In this document: positions 15,240 through 22,889 of the stretch, one piece after another
Numbering within the stretch: position 1 is the stretch's first letter
Layout: each line of letters opens with the position of its first letter
Assembly: GCA_029880325.1 (NCBI GenBank)
Contig: JAOUOP010000069.1
Location: 1 to 39,492 of the forward strand
From: Myxococcales bacterium
GTDB taxonomy: Bacteria > Myxococcota_A > Polyangia > Polyangiales > JAFGIB01
DNA length: 39,492 nt
Reading direction: 5' to 3'
The notes under the pieces: model-generated
Databases searched by the model: none
The model's input: only the letters and a program-made list of their open reading frames with translations
Told to the model about the DNA's origin: nothing
Program-made: the position numbers and the translations under genes

Positions 15240-17351
15240 ATGGACGTTCTGCTCGCAGGGCTGTCGCTGCCGGGGGTGCCAAACCACTCGCTCGCCGTCC
15301 TGGAGTCGGCGTTGGCGCGGGCCGGACTTGGCTACGAGCGCGTCAGCTTCGCTGGCTTCGGCGACCTGGACGCCGTGTGCCAGAGGGTGCGCGCGCAACC
15401 GCCGCGGGTCCTGGGCATCTCGATCCAAGCGAGCGCCGCGGCCCTGCCCTCGCTCACGCTCGCCCAGCTGCTGCGCCGGCGGGGCTACCGCGGCCGTATC
15501 GTCTGCGGCGGACACGTTTCCACGCTTGCAGCCGAACAAGTGCTCGCGGCGAGTCCCGCCATCGACGCCGTGGTTCGCTTCGCTGGCGAACGGGCCCTTT
15601 CAGCCATCGGCAGCGATCCCGAACTGCTCGATGACCCGCGACGCATCGCCGAAGTACCCGGGCTGATCGCGCGGGCCCGGGACGGCAGGATCTACGCGGG
15701 CGCCCCCGCCGATATCGGCGCACCGCTGCTTACACCGGGCCCGGGCGAGGGCGGCGAACACCTCGGCCACACCGCGGTGGACCTGGTCTTATCTCGTGGT
15801 TGTGACGCCCAATGCGCCTACTGCTGCGTGGCCGGCGCGACCCAGCTGGCGCGGGAGCAGGCGCGCCAGGGCGGGACGGAAGCCGACTACGTCCGCCATC
15901 TGCGCTCGGACAGCGATGCCATCGCGTTGACCATCGCCGGCCACTACGACGCCGGCGCGCGCGTTTTCAACCTGATGGACGATAACCTCCTGCCCCTGGA
16001 TCCCGGAGCGGCCGAGACCTGGATCAGGCAGCTCGGCAAGGCCCTGCGCATTCGCGGCGTCGGCCCCATCGCCCTGTCGATGCAGCTGCGCGCCGACGTG
16101 ATCGACGACGCCGTGGCCGCGGCCCTGGTCGATCTCGGCCTGGTGCGGGCCTACGTGGGCATCGATGCCACCAGCCCCGGCCAGCTGCGCACCCTCGGGC
16201 GCTCGACCAGCGCGGATGCCGGCGAGCGAGCGCTGGCTGCCCTCTGGCAGCGCGGCGTCTACGCAGTCTGCAATAACCTCCTGGTGGGTCCCACCCATCG
16301 TTTCGAGCGCATCGTCGATGAAGTCGAGGCGCTCGGTCGCATCGCCCACGCACCGGTGCACCTCTTGCCCATCGACGCCCGGCCCGGCACCCGCATCACG
16401 CGCCGCGCCGAAGCCCGCGGCTTGCTCGAAGGCGGCTTCCTGTGGCGACGCTACCGCTTCGAGGACGCGCGCACGGGCCGACTTGCGCGCCTGCTTGCGG
16501 GTCTGCCCACGCGCCTTGCGGAGCGCTCGGTTCCGATGGCGCTCTACGACCTCGGCTACAACGCCGGCATCGCCTCTCGCCTCGATTCCGACGTGCCCAG
16601 CGACTTCGCGCGCGACGCCTACGCGACGCTGAGTGCGCGCTGGAACGTCAACCAGATGCAGCTGCTGCGCGCGGGGCTTTCGGCCGCCGCCGATTCCGAC
16701 GCGGCTGTGGATGCCCTGCTGCAGCGCGAGCGGCCGCGCGTGCGCGCGTTCGACCGTCAGTTGATCGCCGAATGCGATGGCCTGATGGCGCGCCTCGAAC
16801 GTGCCCTGTCGGAGCGGGCTCGGCGGCCAGTGCACGCCCACCGACGCGGGCAGTTGCTGGCCGGGGTGGCGCTTTCGATGGCGATGGCAGCCTGCTGGGA
16901 TGACCACGGGCGCAATGATCTCCGCGATGGCGGCATGAAGGCAGCCATACCCCCTTCGCAGCTCGCCATGGACGCCGCCAGCGAAGCCCCCTCGACCATC
17001 GACGCCGCCCTGGCGAACGACAGCGGGCGCCTGCCGCTCGGCGCCGGTGTGGTTCGGGTTGGAGTCTGCGAGCCGCCGGAGTTTGATGCGGGGGCCGACG
17101 AGGGCCCCGTAAACGCCGCGGCTCCGCCACTCTTGGACCTCCTGAACTGTTACCCCTGCGTTGGGCGTTCCGTTGCGCTACAGTTTTGCTTCGACCACGA
17201 CGGGAGGGCGGTCTCGGTGCAACCGGCCGACGCTGATGTCGAGGACTGGGCCGCCAAGCAAGCCTGCATCCTCGAGCTACTGGCCGACTACCGCTATCCG
17301 AGCTACGCCGGGCTGCAAGTCGAGTACGAGCCCATCTGCTGGATCGCCTAG
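15240..17351 (+). CDS. B12-binding radical SAM protein with lipoprotein-like C-terminal part
   Basis: A 703-residue protein. Residues 1-140 form a B12-binding-like domain (MDVLLAGLSLPG, VLGISIQ, IVCGGHVST, though the DxHxxG motif is not evident). Residues about 180-420 are a radical SAM domain with the cluster motif CDAQCAYC (Cys188, 192, 195) and an NLMDDNLL segment. After about residue 530 the sequence changes. A basic run and hydrophobic stretch (HAHRRGQLLAGVALSMAMAAC) look exactly like a lipoprotein signal peptide, followed by an acidic, Cys-containing domain of about 150 residues (NCYPCVG, QFCFDHDG, PICWIA). An in-frame GTG at 16830 could start that part alone. Reaction unknown; family members often modify lipids, tetrapyrroles or peptides. 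No Shine-Dalgarno is visible because a hairpin fills that position. Confidence 0.8.
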   Translation: MDVLLAGLSLPGVPNHSLAVLESALARAGLGYERVSFAGFGDLDAVCQRVRAQPPRVLGISIQASAAALPSLTLAQLLRRRGYRGRIVCGGHVSTLAAEQVLAASPAIDAVVRFAGERALSAIGSDPELLDDPRRIAEVPGLIARARDGRIYAGAPADIGAPLLTPGPGEGGEHLGHTAVDLVLSRGCDAQCAYCCVAGATQLAREQARQGGTEADYVRHLRSDSDAIALTIAGHYDAGARVFNLMDDNLLPLDPGAAETWIRQLGKALRIRGVGPIALSMQLRADVIDDAVAAALVDLGLVRAYVGIDATSPGQLRTLGRSTSADAGERALAALWQRGVYAVCNNLLVGPTHRFERIVDEVEALGRIAHAPVHLLPIDARPGTRITRRAEARGLLEGGFLWRRYRFEDARTGRLARLLAGLPTRLAERSVPMALYDLGYNAGIASRLDSDVPSDFARDAYATLSARWNVNQMQLLRAGLSAAADSDAAVDALLQRERPRVRAFDRQLIAECDGLMARLERALSERARRPVHAHRRGQLLAGVALSMAMAACWDDHGRNDLRDGGMKAAIPPSQLAMDAASEAPSTIDAALANDSGRLPLGAGVVRVGVCEPPEFDAGADEGPVNAAAPPLLDLLNCYPCVGRSVALQFCFDHDGRAVSVQPADADVEDWAAKQACILELLADYRYPSYAGLQVEYEPICWIA

Positions 17352-17365
17352 ATGTGCTCGGCCCC

Positions 17366-17396
17366 TTGACACCCCCCGCAGCTGTGCCACGGTAGT
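17366..17396 (+). promoter_or_regulatory. Putative promoter of the ilv leader
   Basis: A perfect TTGACA at 17366-17371 is followed, after 19 bases, by ggtagt at 17391-17396 (three of six matches to TATAAT). Transcription would start about seven bases later, at or beside the leader ATG at 17403. The box lies just after the radical SAM stop. The -10 is weak, so the assignment rests mainly on the -35 and on the same layout at the alaS leader. Confidence 0.45.
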
Positions 17397-17402
17397 CATT
17401 CC

Positions 17403-17489
17403 ATGTTGAACCTCGGCCTGAGCCTGGTACCCGTCGCGCTGCCCACCGTTGTACTCACGGTCGTAGTCGTAGTCGTCGACGCGCCCTAG
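17403..17489 (+). CDS. Val/Leu-rich leader peptide of the acetolactate synthase gene
   Basis: A 28-codon ORF, ATG to TAG, too short for ordinary gene calls. It encodes 10 Val and 6 Leu, including six consecutive Val codons (residues 20-25), and ends VVDAP. The composition and end closely match the E. coli ilvBN leader IvbL, which ends in a Val run then GNAP and controls the same enzyme by attenuation. Ribosome stalling at Val/Leu codons when charged tRNA is scarce should change folding of the RNA just downstream. The stop codon overlaps the first base of the proposed antiterminator strand. There is no Shine-Dalgarno; the ATG may be at or next to the transcript start. Strong call from composition and position; regulation itself is inferred. 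Confidence 0.85.
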   Translation: MLNLGLSLVPVALPTVVLTVVVVVVDAP

Positions 17490-17536
17490 GCAGGCCCTTC
17501 TCAACCACAGAGTCCTGCCGGCGCGTCACCGGCGGG
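17489..17536 (+). promoter_or_regulatory. Attenuator region of the ilv leader (alternative hairpins)
   Basis: The strand ggcagg (17489-17494), starting at the leader stop codon, can pair with cctgcc (17514-17519). The second strand is also part of a stronger 8-bp hairpin, cctgccgg (17514-17521) with ccggcggg (17529-17536), which has one G-U pair and a 7-base loop. The two structures exclude each other, as in classical attenuation. No T-run follows the hairpin, so it may need Rho or act on translation. Confidence 0.6.
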
Positions 17537-17610
17537 ACCTGCTCGACTCCGTTCAGCTCAGCCCATCCCGCCGACCGCGTCCCAGGACAGCCGGACAGCG
17601 AGGCCTGGAG

Positions 17611-19314
17611 ATGGAAAGAAGCGGAGCGGAAATCGTCATCGAGTTATTGCAACGCCAGGGCGTGCCCTGGATCGCCGGCATGCCGGGAGGGGCCGCCCTG
17701 CCCCTCTACGACGCCATCGCGCGCCTGGGCCTGGACCACGTGCTGGTGCGTCACGAGCAGGCCGCGGGCTTCATGGCCCAGGGTTATGCGCGAGTGACCG
17801 GGCGCGCCGGGGTCTGCCTGGCCACCTCCGGCCCCGGCGCCACCAATCTGCTGACCTCGGTCGCCGACGCCCAACGGGATTCGGTGCCCCTCGTCGCCAT
17901 CACCGGCCAGGTGCCGCAGGCGCTTCTCGGCACCGACGCGTTTCAGGAAATCGATACCCCCTCCCTGTGCCGAAGCAGCGTCAAGCACTGTGTCCAGGTG
18001 CGCTCGGCCCGGCAGCTACTCGAAGTCGTGCCCCAGGCTTTCGCGATCGCCGAGGGCGGGCGACCCGGCGCGGTGTGGCTCGACATTCCCAAGGACGTGC
18101 AGCAGGAGCGCGTCGAGTTCGAGCGCTGGCCCGGGGCCGGCCGCGCCCAGCCGCGCAAGGCGCCGGAGGCCGCGGGCCTCGAAGCATTGTGCGCGCGCAT
18201 GGATGGCGCCGTGCGACCGCTGCTCATGATCGGCGGTGGTCTCAACTCCGAGCGAGGCCAGCGCGCGCTTTCAGCGCTGCTCGCGCGAGCGCCCATGCCC
18301 GTCGCCAGCACCCTGCTCGGGCTGGGGCTGCTATCGCCGCGCCACGAGCTCAGCCTCGGCATGCTCGGAATGCACGGCGCTCCCTACACCAACCTGCTGC
18401 TCCGCGAGGCCGACCTCGTGATCGCCCTCGGCGTGCGCTTCGACGACCGGGCCACGGGCAAGCTCTCGGAGTTTTGCCCCGACGCCGCCATCGCCCACGT
18501 GGACATCGATCCCCGCGAGCTGGGAAAGCTGCGGCTCCCGGAGTTGCCGTTGTTGGGCGACGCGCCGGCGGCGCTTGAGTGGCTGGCAGCCCACGCTCCG
18601 CGCCGCCAGCGGCCCCGCTGGCTCGCGCGGCTGGCGCAGCTCAAGGCCGAGCGACCCATGCCGCCACCGCCGCGCCGCGACCTGACATGCGGACCGAGCC
18701 TCATCGCCAGGCTGGGAGCCATGTGGCCTGCGGAGCGGATCGTGACCACCGACGTTGGCCAACATCAGATGTGGGTGGCCCAACACTTCGCCTTCGAGCG
18801 TCCGCGCAGCCTGCTGACGTCGGGAGGACTCGGAACCATGGGCTTCGGCCTGCCCGCCGCCATCGGTGCGGCGATGGCAGCTGACGCTCCCGTGCTGTGC
18901 ATCAGCGGCGACGGCTCGCTTCTGATCAATGTGCAGGAACTGGCGACGCTTGCCGAACTACAACTCCCAGTCAAAATCCTGGTACTCGACAATGGCCATT
19001 TGGGCCTGGTGCGCCAGCAGCAGGCCCTCTTCTACGACGATCGTCCGAGCGCCGCGCGCTTCGAGCGGCCCACCGACTTCGTCGCTCTGGCAAAAGCATT
19101 TGGCCTGCCCGCGATGCGACTCGAAGCAGGCGCCAGCGGGCAGGACCAACTGGCCAACGCCCTGCGACAACCGGGCCCCTGCCTGATTCACGCCCCCATC
19201 GAAGCCCACGATCACGTGCGGCCCATGGTGCCGCCGGGCGCGGGCAACCATCAGATGCTCTTGATGCAGAACGAAGCGACCCTTCTCGACGCTCCACTGG
19301 AGCCACGCGCGTAG
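17611..19314 (+). CDS. ilvB: Acetolactate synthase, large (catalytic) subunit
   Basis: A 567-residue thiamine-diphosphate enzyme that joins two pyruvates, or pyruvate and 2-oxobutyrate, in the first shared step of Val, Leu and Ile synthesis. The catalytic Glu is at 49 (RHEQAAGFMAQGYAR). The FAD/central-domain region shows GVRFDDRATGKLSEF, and the ThDP-Mg motif is GDGS at 432-435 through LDN at 458-460. All domains are present and the length is normal. ATG at 17611; GGAG directly abuts it, so the better ribosome site is gcgagg about eight bases upstream. The Val/Leu-rich leader and attenuator upstream strongly support biosynthetic rather than catabolic use. No regulatory subunit (ilvN/ilvH) or ilvC follows, which is unusual; these must lie elsewhere. 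The gene symbol is by family and leader type. Confidence 0.9.
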   Translation: MERSGAEIVIELLQRQGVPWIAGMPGGAALPLYDAIARLGLDHVLVRHEQAAGFMAQGYARVTGRAGVCLATSGPGATNLLTSVADAQRDSVPLVAITGQVPQALLGTDAFQEIDTPSLCRSSVKHCVQVRSARQLLEVVPQAFAIAEGGRPGAVWLDIPKDVQQERVEFERWPGAGRAQPRKAPEAAGLEALCARMDGAVRPLLMIGGGLNSERGQRALSALLARAPMPVASTLLGLGLLSPRHELSLGMLGMHGAPYTNLLLREADLVIALGVRFDDRATGKLSEFCPDAAIAHVDIDPRELGKLRLPELPLLGDAPAALEWLAAHAPRRQRPRWLARLAQLKAERPMPPPPRRDLTCGPSLIARLGAMWPAERIVTTDVGQHQMWVAQHFAFERPRSLLTSGGLGTMGFGLPAAIGAAMAADAPVLCISGDGSLLINVQELATLAELQLPVKILVLDNGHLGLVRQQQALFYDDRPSAARFERPTDFVALAKAFGLPAMRLEAGASGQDQLANALRQPGPCLIHAPIEAHDHVRPMVPPGAGNHQMLLMQNEATLLDAPLEPRA

Positions 19315-19688
19315 AGCGGGCGCGACGCAACTTCGATGCCCGCCGCCGTCGAGACTGAGCCCCTCGAACCCACGCCGAGGGCGCCGGCTGTGCGCATCAG
19401 GCCGAGCATCGGCTCGCGGTCGCCGTGGGCGTCGCGACCGATGGCGCCCCGGGCCAGCTGCATCACGCTGTCGAGGGTCGCAGCGCCTCGATGCTCCGAC
19501 TCCCGCAGCAACAGGCCGAACCCCACGACCGCCGCGGCCCAGCGAAAGTATGCCGAGGCCTGCTGCAAATGCGCGCCATCGTCGACCACGGGAAGGCCCA
19601 TCAGCCCGCTGGGCTCGGCGTCGCGCTGCCACCTCCGGAGACGAGCCCGGCAGTCCCGACACCGAGCCTTTCCCAGGCGCGCCGTCAT
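19251..19688 (-). CDS. Hypothetical small protein, uncertain
   Basis: A 145-residue open frame on the minus strand that fills the 390-base gap between acetolactate synthase and the VOC gene and overlaps the synthase end by 64 bases. It begins MTARLGKARCRDCRARLRRW, with a CxxC-type basic N-terminus, and has one hydrophobic stretch (YFRWAAAVVGFGLLL) that could be a membrane helix. Its third codon positions are strongly G/C, as in the real genes here, which supports coding. An earlier ATG at 19706 is possible and would overlap the VOC start head to head. I recognise no family. It could be chance in GC-rich DNA. Confidence 0.35.
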   Translation of the reverse strand: MTARLGKARCRDCRARLRRWQRDAEPSGLMGLPVVDDGAHLQQASAYFRWAAAVVGFGLLLRESEHRGAATLDSVMQLARGAIGRDAHGDREPMLGLMRTAGALGVGSRGSVSTAAGIEVASRPLYARGSSGASRRVASFCIKSI

Positions 19689-19704
19689 CGGTAGTGTCCG
19701 CGCC

Positions 19705-20595
19705 ATGGACGACAGCCAGCCCCCGATCCTCAGCCACTTCGACCACGCCACCGTCATTGTGCGCGACGTCGCGCAAGCCAGCGAGCACTACCAGCGGCTG
19801 CTCGGCCTGGAACCGAGCTGGCGCGGCCGCCACCCGGAGCTGGGTACCGAGGCGACGCTCTTCGGCTTCAAGAACGGCCTGCTCGAGCTGGTAGGCCCGG
19901 GCGCCGAGGACGACGAGCGCTCGGCGGGCCTGCGCGCCCTGCTCGACCAGGCCGGCGAAGGGCTGTACGCCCTGGCCTTCGGCACCGAAGACGCCGCTCG
20001 CTGCCGTAGCGAGCTGCGCGCCCGGGGGCTGCGGGCGGCTCCCCCCGAGGAGGGCGAAGCGCAGGGCCAGGACGGGAGCATCCGGCGCTACCGCAGCGTG
20101 GAGCTGAGCCCACGTGACACGCGCGGCCTGAGCCTGCTCGCGGTGGAGCGCCCGAATTTCAAAGCCCTCTTGCCGACGCAAGAACCGGCGGTGGATGCGG
20201 TCGAAGCCATCGACCATGTGGTGATCCGCACGGCCGAGCCCGACGCCGCGGTGGCCCTCTACGGCGAAGCCCTGGGCATTCGCCTGGCCCTCGACCGCCA
20301 GTTAGGCGGCACGCGCATGCTCTTCTTCCGCATCGGCGGCGTCACCGTCGAAGTGGTGCCGGCGCGACCGGGGCCGGAGGCCAGGACGGGTGCGCACGAT
20401 GCCGACCGCGACCGCTTCTACGGCCTGGCCTACCGCGTGCGCGACATCGACGGGGCCCACGCCCGGCTTGCCGCCGCAGGTCTGTCGGTGAGCGAGATCC
20501 GCGATGGCAACAAGCGCGGCACCCGCGTCTTCACCGTGCGTGATGGCACCTGCTCGGTGCCGACGCTGGTCATCCGCGACCCCGCCCGGGACTGA
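19705..20595 (+). CDS. Two-domain VOC (glyoxalase/dioxygenase) superfamily protein
   Basis: A 296-residue cytosolic protein with two vicinal-oxygen-chelate domains. The first begins LSHFDHATVIVRDVAQASEHYQRLLGL and the second AIDHVVIRTAEPDAAVALYGEALGIRL. Both carry the His of the first strand, and candidate Glu ligands lie in LLELVGPG and VTVEVVPA, the usual pattern for metal-dependent glyoxalases and extradiol-type enzymes. The substrate cannot be told from sequence. The open frame extends upstream to 19336, but that part is low-complexity Arg/Pro and unlikely to be coding. I chose the ATG at 19705. The 3' end overlaps the convergent NapH-like gene by 26 bases. Confidence 0.85.
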   Translation: MDDSQPPILSHFDHATVIVRDVAQASEHYQRLLGLEPSWRGRHPELGTEATLFGFKNGLLELVGPGAEDDERSAGLRALLDQAGEGLYALAFGTEDAARCRSELRARGLRAAPPEEGEAQGQDGSIRRYRSVELSPRDTRGLSLLAVERPNFKALLPTQEPAVDAVEAIDHVVIRTAEPDAAVALYGEALGIRLALDRQLGGTRMLFFRIGGVTVEVVPARPGPEARTGAHDADRDRFYGLAYRVRDIDGAHARLAAAGLSVSEIRDGNKRGTRVFTVRDGTCSVPTLVIRDPARD

Positions 20596-22105
20596 TCAAG
20601 GACAGCGACAGCAAGCCGCCAAAGAAGAAGAACCCCGCGACGAAGTACCCGAACCCCGAAAGGAACCCGGAACCTGTACCGCTTGGAGCCACCTCGAAGC
20701 GCGCGCCGGCGTCGAGCCAACCGGCCACGGGCATGACGCGCACGCTGTCACCGGGCGCAAGCACCAGGTCGATCTTGCGCTGGTAGATCGCCTTGCCCTG
20801 AGTCGAGCGCGGGCTGTTGGCGCCGTCGAAGTCGAGCTTGACGCCCTGCCCACCGTGCACCACCTCGAGTGCGAGCGGACCTTTGTAGACCTCACGCCCG
20901 GGTTCCTCGGACTCGCTCGACCCGAGCTCGGCACGCTCCCGGGCGAGATAAACTCCGAGTTCGACACCACGCCCCTCCCCGGTCAAGTCCACGAGCTCCA
21001 CGCCGCTCAGGTCCATCACCGAGACCGCCACGGTCGTGCGCCCGTGACGCTCTTCGGCGTCGACCAAGAGCCGCGGTTTGGTGTCGGCGTCGGCCTCGGC
21101 GACCTTCGCCGTGGAAGCCAGCCCGAGCACCGCGGCCGTGGCCACCACCGGTAAACGCCGGCGTGGCGCGCGACCGCTAATGACCAAGTTGGTGCGCGGA
21201 CAGGCCGTCACACAGCGAGCGCAGAGGTCGCAGTCCGGGCCCGGGTCGCCCCCGGCCGGCGCCAGTTGCAACCAACAGGCGCGGCTGCACAGGCTGCAGC
21301 TCCTGCCGCAGCTCTTCGGTTCGGAGAGCGTCAGCTTCAACCAGCGCAGCCTGCCGAAGAGCGAAAGCGCCGCACCCGTCGGGCACAGGGTCGCGCAGTA
21401 GGTGGTGGGCCCGAAGAACACGCCGGCGACCAGGAGCCCGGCCAGGAGCGAGAGCGCCGCGCTCAGCCCCCCCAGAAGCCAACCGGCGTAGACCGCATGC
21501 TGCAGGAGCAGGTACGGCAACAGCAGGTAGAGCAGCATGTGAAAGCCGAGGACACCGGCCACCGCGGCCGCGAGCACCAGGACGAAGCGCAGGAGCCTCT
21601 GCCGCGGCAGGGCGATGCGGTGATGGAAGGGCAATAGCGAAAGCGCCGCATCCAACCAGCGCGAAAGCGTTCCGAAAGGACACAGCCAACCGCAGAAGGC
21701 GCGACCTGCGATCAGTGCCAGGGCGATCGGCAACAGCCAAGCCAGATAGGCCCGCGAATCAAAACTTCCGCCCATCAGCGCGAGGGCGCCGGCCAGGGGG
21801 TCCATCGCGGCGATGCCAAAGTACTCGTGGGCGATGCCGCCCCCCTTCAGCAGGTTCATCTCGTGGGCGGTTGCGGCCGTTTCACCCACGGGCAATTCGG
21901 AGCGCAGCTCCAGCCACAGGTCGAAGCCGCCCGCATCCCAGACCGCCATATCGGCCCGGTTCACGCGCTGCCAGCCCCCCAGCAGTGGCGCGAAGATCAC
22001 CGCAAGGAGCGCCGCACTCTGGACCAGGCGCCGAAGCCAACGATAGCCAGCCCCGGGCACCAAGCCCCCAGGCGCCGTGGTCGGCCCCTCCTGCCGTTGA
22101 CTCAC
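20570..22105 (-). CDS. NapH-like membrane 4Fe-4S protein with extra C-terminal domain
   Basis: A 511-residue protein with an N-terminal helix, a periplasmic loop and four further helices. It has the paired CxxxCP motifs FCGWLCPFG and YCATLCPTG that mark NapH/NosR/RdxA-type quinol-oxidising membrane proteins. Then come a 4Fe-4S ferredoxin segment (CGRSCSLCSRAC and CDLCARCVTACP), a further helix, a beta-rich domain of about 150 residues and a final helix (FGYFVAGFFFFGGLL). The last two parts are beyond the usual NapH length. The start is GTG at 22105, overlapping the TGA of the NapG-like gene (GTGA). With NapG it would pass electrons from quinol to a periplasmic acceptor. No nitrate reductase genes are adjacent, so the acceptor is unknown. 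Confidence 0.83.
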   Translation of the reverse strand: MSQRQEGPTTAPGGLVPGAGYRWLRRLVQSAALLAVIFAPLLGGWQRVNRADMAVWDAGGFDLWLELRSELPVGETAATAHEMNLLKGGGIAHEYFGIAAMDPLAGALALMGGSFDSRAYLAWLLPIALALIAGRAFCGWLCPFGTLSRWLDAALSLLPFHHRIALPRQRLLRFVLVLAAAVAGVLGFHMLLYLLLPYLLLQHAVYAGWLLGGLSAALSLLAGLLVAGVFFGPTTYCATLCPTGAALSLFGRLRWLKLTLSEPKSCGRSCSLCSRACWLQLAPAGGDPGPDCDLCARCVTACPRTNLVISGRAPRRRLPVVATAAVLGLASTAKVAEADADTKPRLLVDAEERHGRTTVAVSVMDLSGVELVDLTGEGRGVELGVYLARERAELGSSESEEPGREVYKGPLALEVVHGGQGVKLDFDGANSPRSTQGKAIYQRKIDLVLAPGDSVRVMPVAGWLDAGARFEVAPSGTGSGFLSGFGYFVAGFFFFGGLLSLSLISPGRGRG

Positions 22106-22821
22106 GAGCGCCTCCCTTGGGGCTCGGTGGCCTTTGGCGCGGCTGCCAAATCGCCCTCGCGCCAGATGTCGATGGCCGTCGGCTGCTGTGGGCAGAGTTC
22201 CACGCAGCGGCCGCAGCCCACACAACCCTCCGTCAACACCAGCGGCTTGGCCTTGGGCACCAGGCGAATCGCTTCGCCCGGCAGCGGGCAGGCGTCGTGG
22301 CAGTAGCCACAAATGCGGCCCAGGTAGGAGATGCAGCGCGCCTCGTCCACCACCGCGAGCCCCATGCGCACCTCACGCTTGACCACCTCGAGTTCGGCCT
22401 CGACCGGCGAGAGCGCCCCCGTGGGGCAGACCTGGGTGCAGCGCATGCAGAGGGTGCAGGAGCGCTCGCGCACATCCAGGTAGGGTGACAGCGCGCCCCA
22501 GCGCGGCTCGTCGAGGCCGAAGTAGCGGATGCAGCCGTTTTCGCACACGGTGCCACACAGCCCGCAGCGGATGCAGGCGGCGACGAAGCGCCCGTCGTCG
22601 TCGCCAGCGGTCGGAGGCCGCACGGGCGTACGCCAGGGCGAGGGCAGCCGGCTGCGCGCGCTGGCCCACAGCCGCGCCATCAGCGCACTGCCGCCGACGA
22701 CCATGGCCAGGCCCTGCAGCAGCAGACGCCGTCGGCCCAGCACGGGCAGCGGCCGGTCGATGCGGCGACGCCGGAAACGGCGCAGCCAACGCCATCGGAG
22801 CTTGCGGAGCACGTCTTCCAC
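22102..22821 (-). CDS. NapG-like periplasmic polyferredoxin (Tat substrate)
   Basis: A 239-residue iron-sulfur protein. The N-terminus has the twin-arginine stretch GRRRLLLQGLAMVVGGSAL, pointing to Tat export of the folded cofactor protein. Four cysteine clusters follow: CIRCGLCGTVCENGC, CTLCMRCTQVCP, CISYLGRICGYCHDACP and CVGCGRCVELCP, the NapG/MauM arrangement. It would act with the adjacent NapH-like protein in quinol oxidation or electron delivery in the periplasm. GTG start at 22821, with a GGGGCG stretch upstream. The 68-base gap to the divergent TPR lipoprotein gene should hold both promoters. Family clear; the partner enzyme is not in the window. Confidence 0.85.
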   Translation of the reverse strand: MEDVLRKLRWRWLRRFRRRRIDRPLPVLGRRRLLLQGLAMVVGGSALMARLWASARSRLPSPWRTPVRPPTAGDDDGRFVAACIRCGLCGTVCENGCIRYFGLDEPRWGALSPYLDVRERSCTLCMRCTQVCPTGALSPVEAELEVVKREVRMGLAVVDEARCISYLGRICGYCHDACPLPGEAIRLVPKAKPLVLTEGCVGCGRCVELCPQQPTAIDIWREGDLAAAPKATEPQGRRS

Positions 22822-22889
22822 ATAAGCGCCCCGCGGGCAGGTGCCGCCCCTTTTGCGCCAACCTCATGCGCACTGGTAGCCTCGCGGCC

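Noticed and set aside
13697..15634. Long plus-strand frame of 645 codons
   Set aside because: It is an Arg/Pro/Gly-rich shadow of the MATE and radical SAM genes with no motif of its own.
17514..17536. Intrinsic terminator in the ilv leader
   Set aside because: The stem is good but no T-run follows, so I list it as an attenuator hairpin and not as a proven intrinsic terminator.
18958..20217. Minus-strand frame of 419 codons across ilvB and the VOC gene
   Set aside because: It is antisense to two clear genes and has no recognisable domain.
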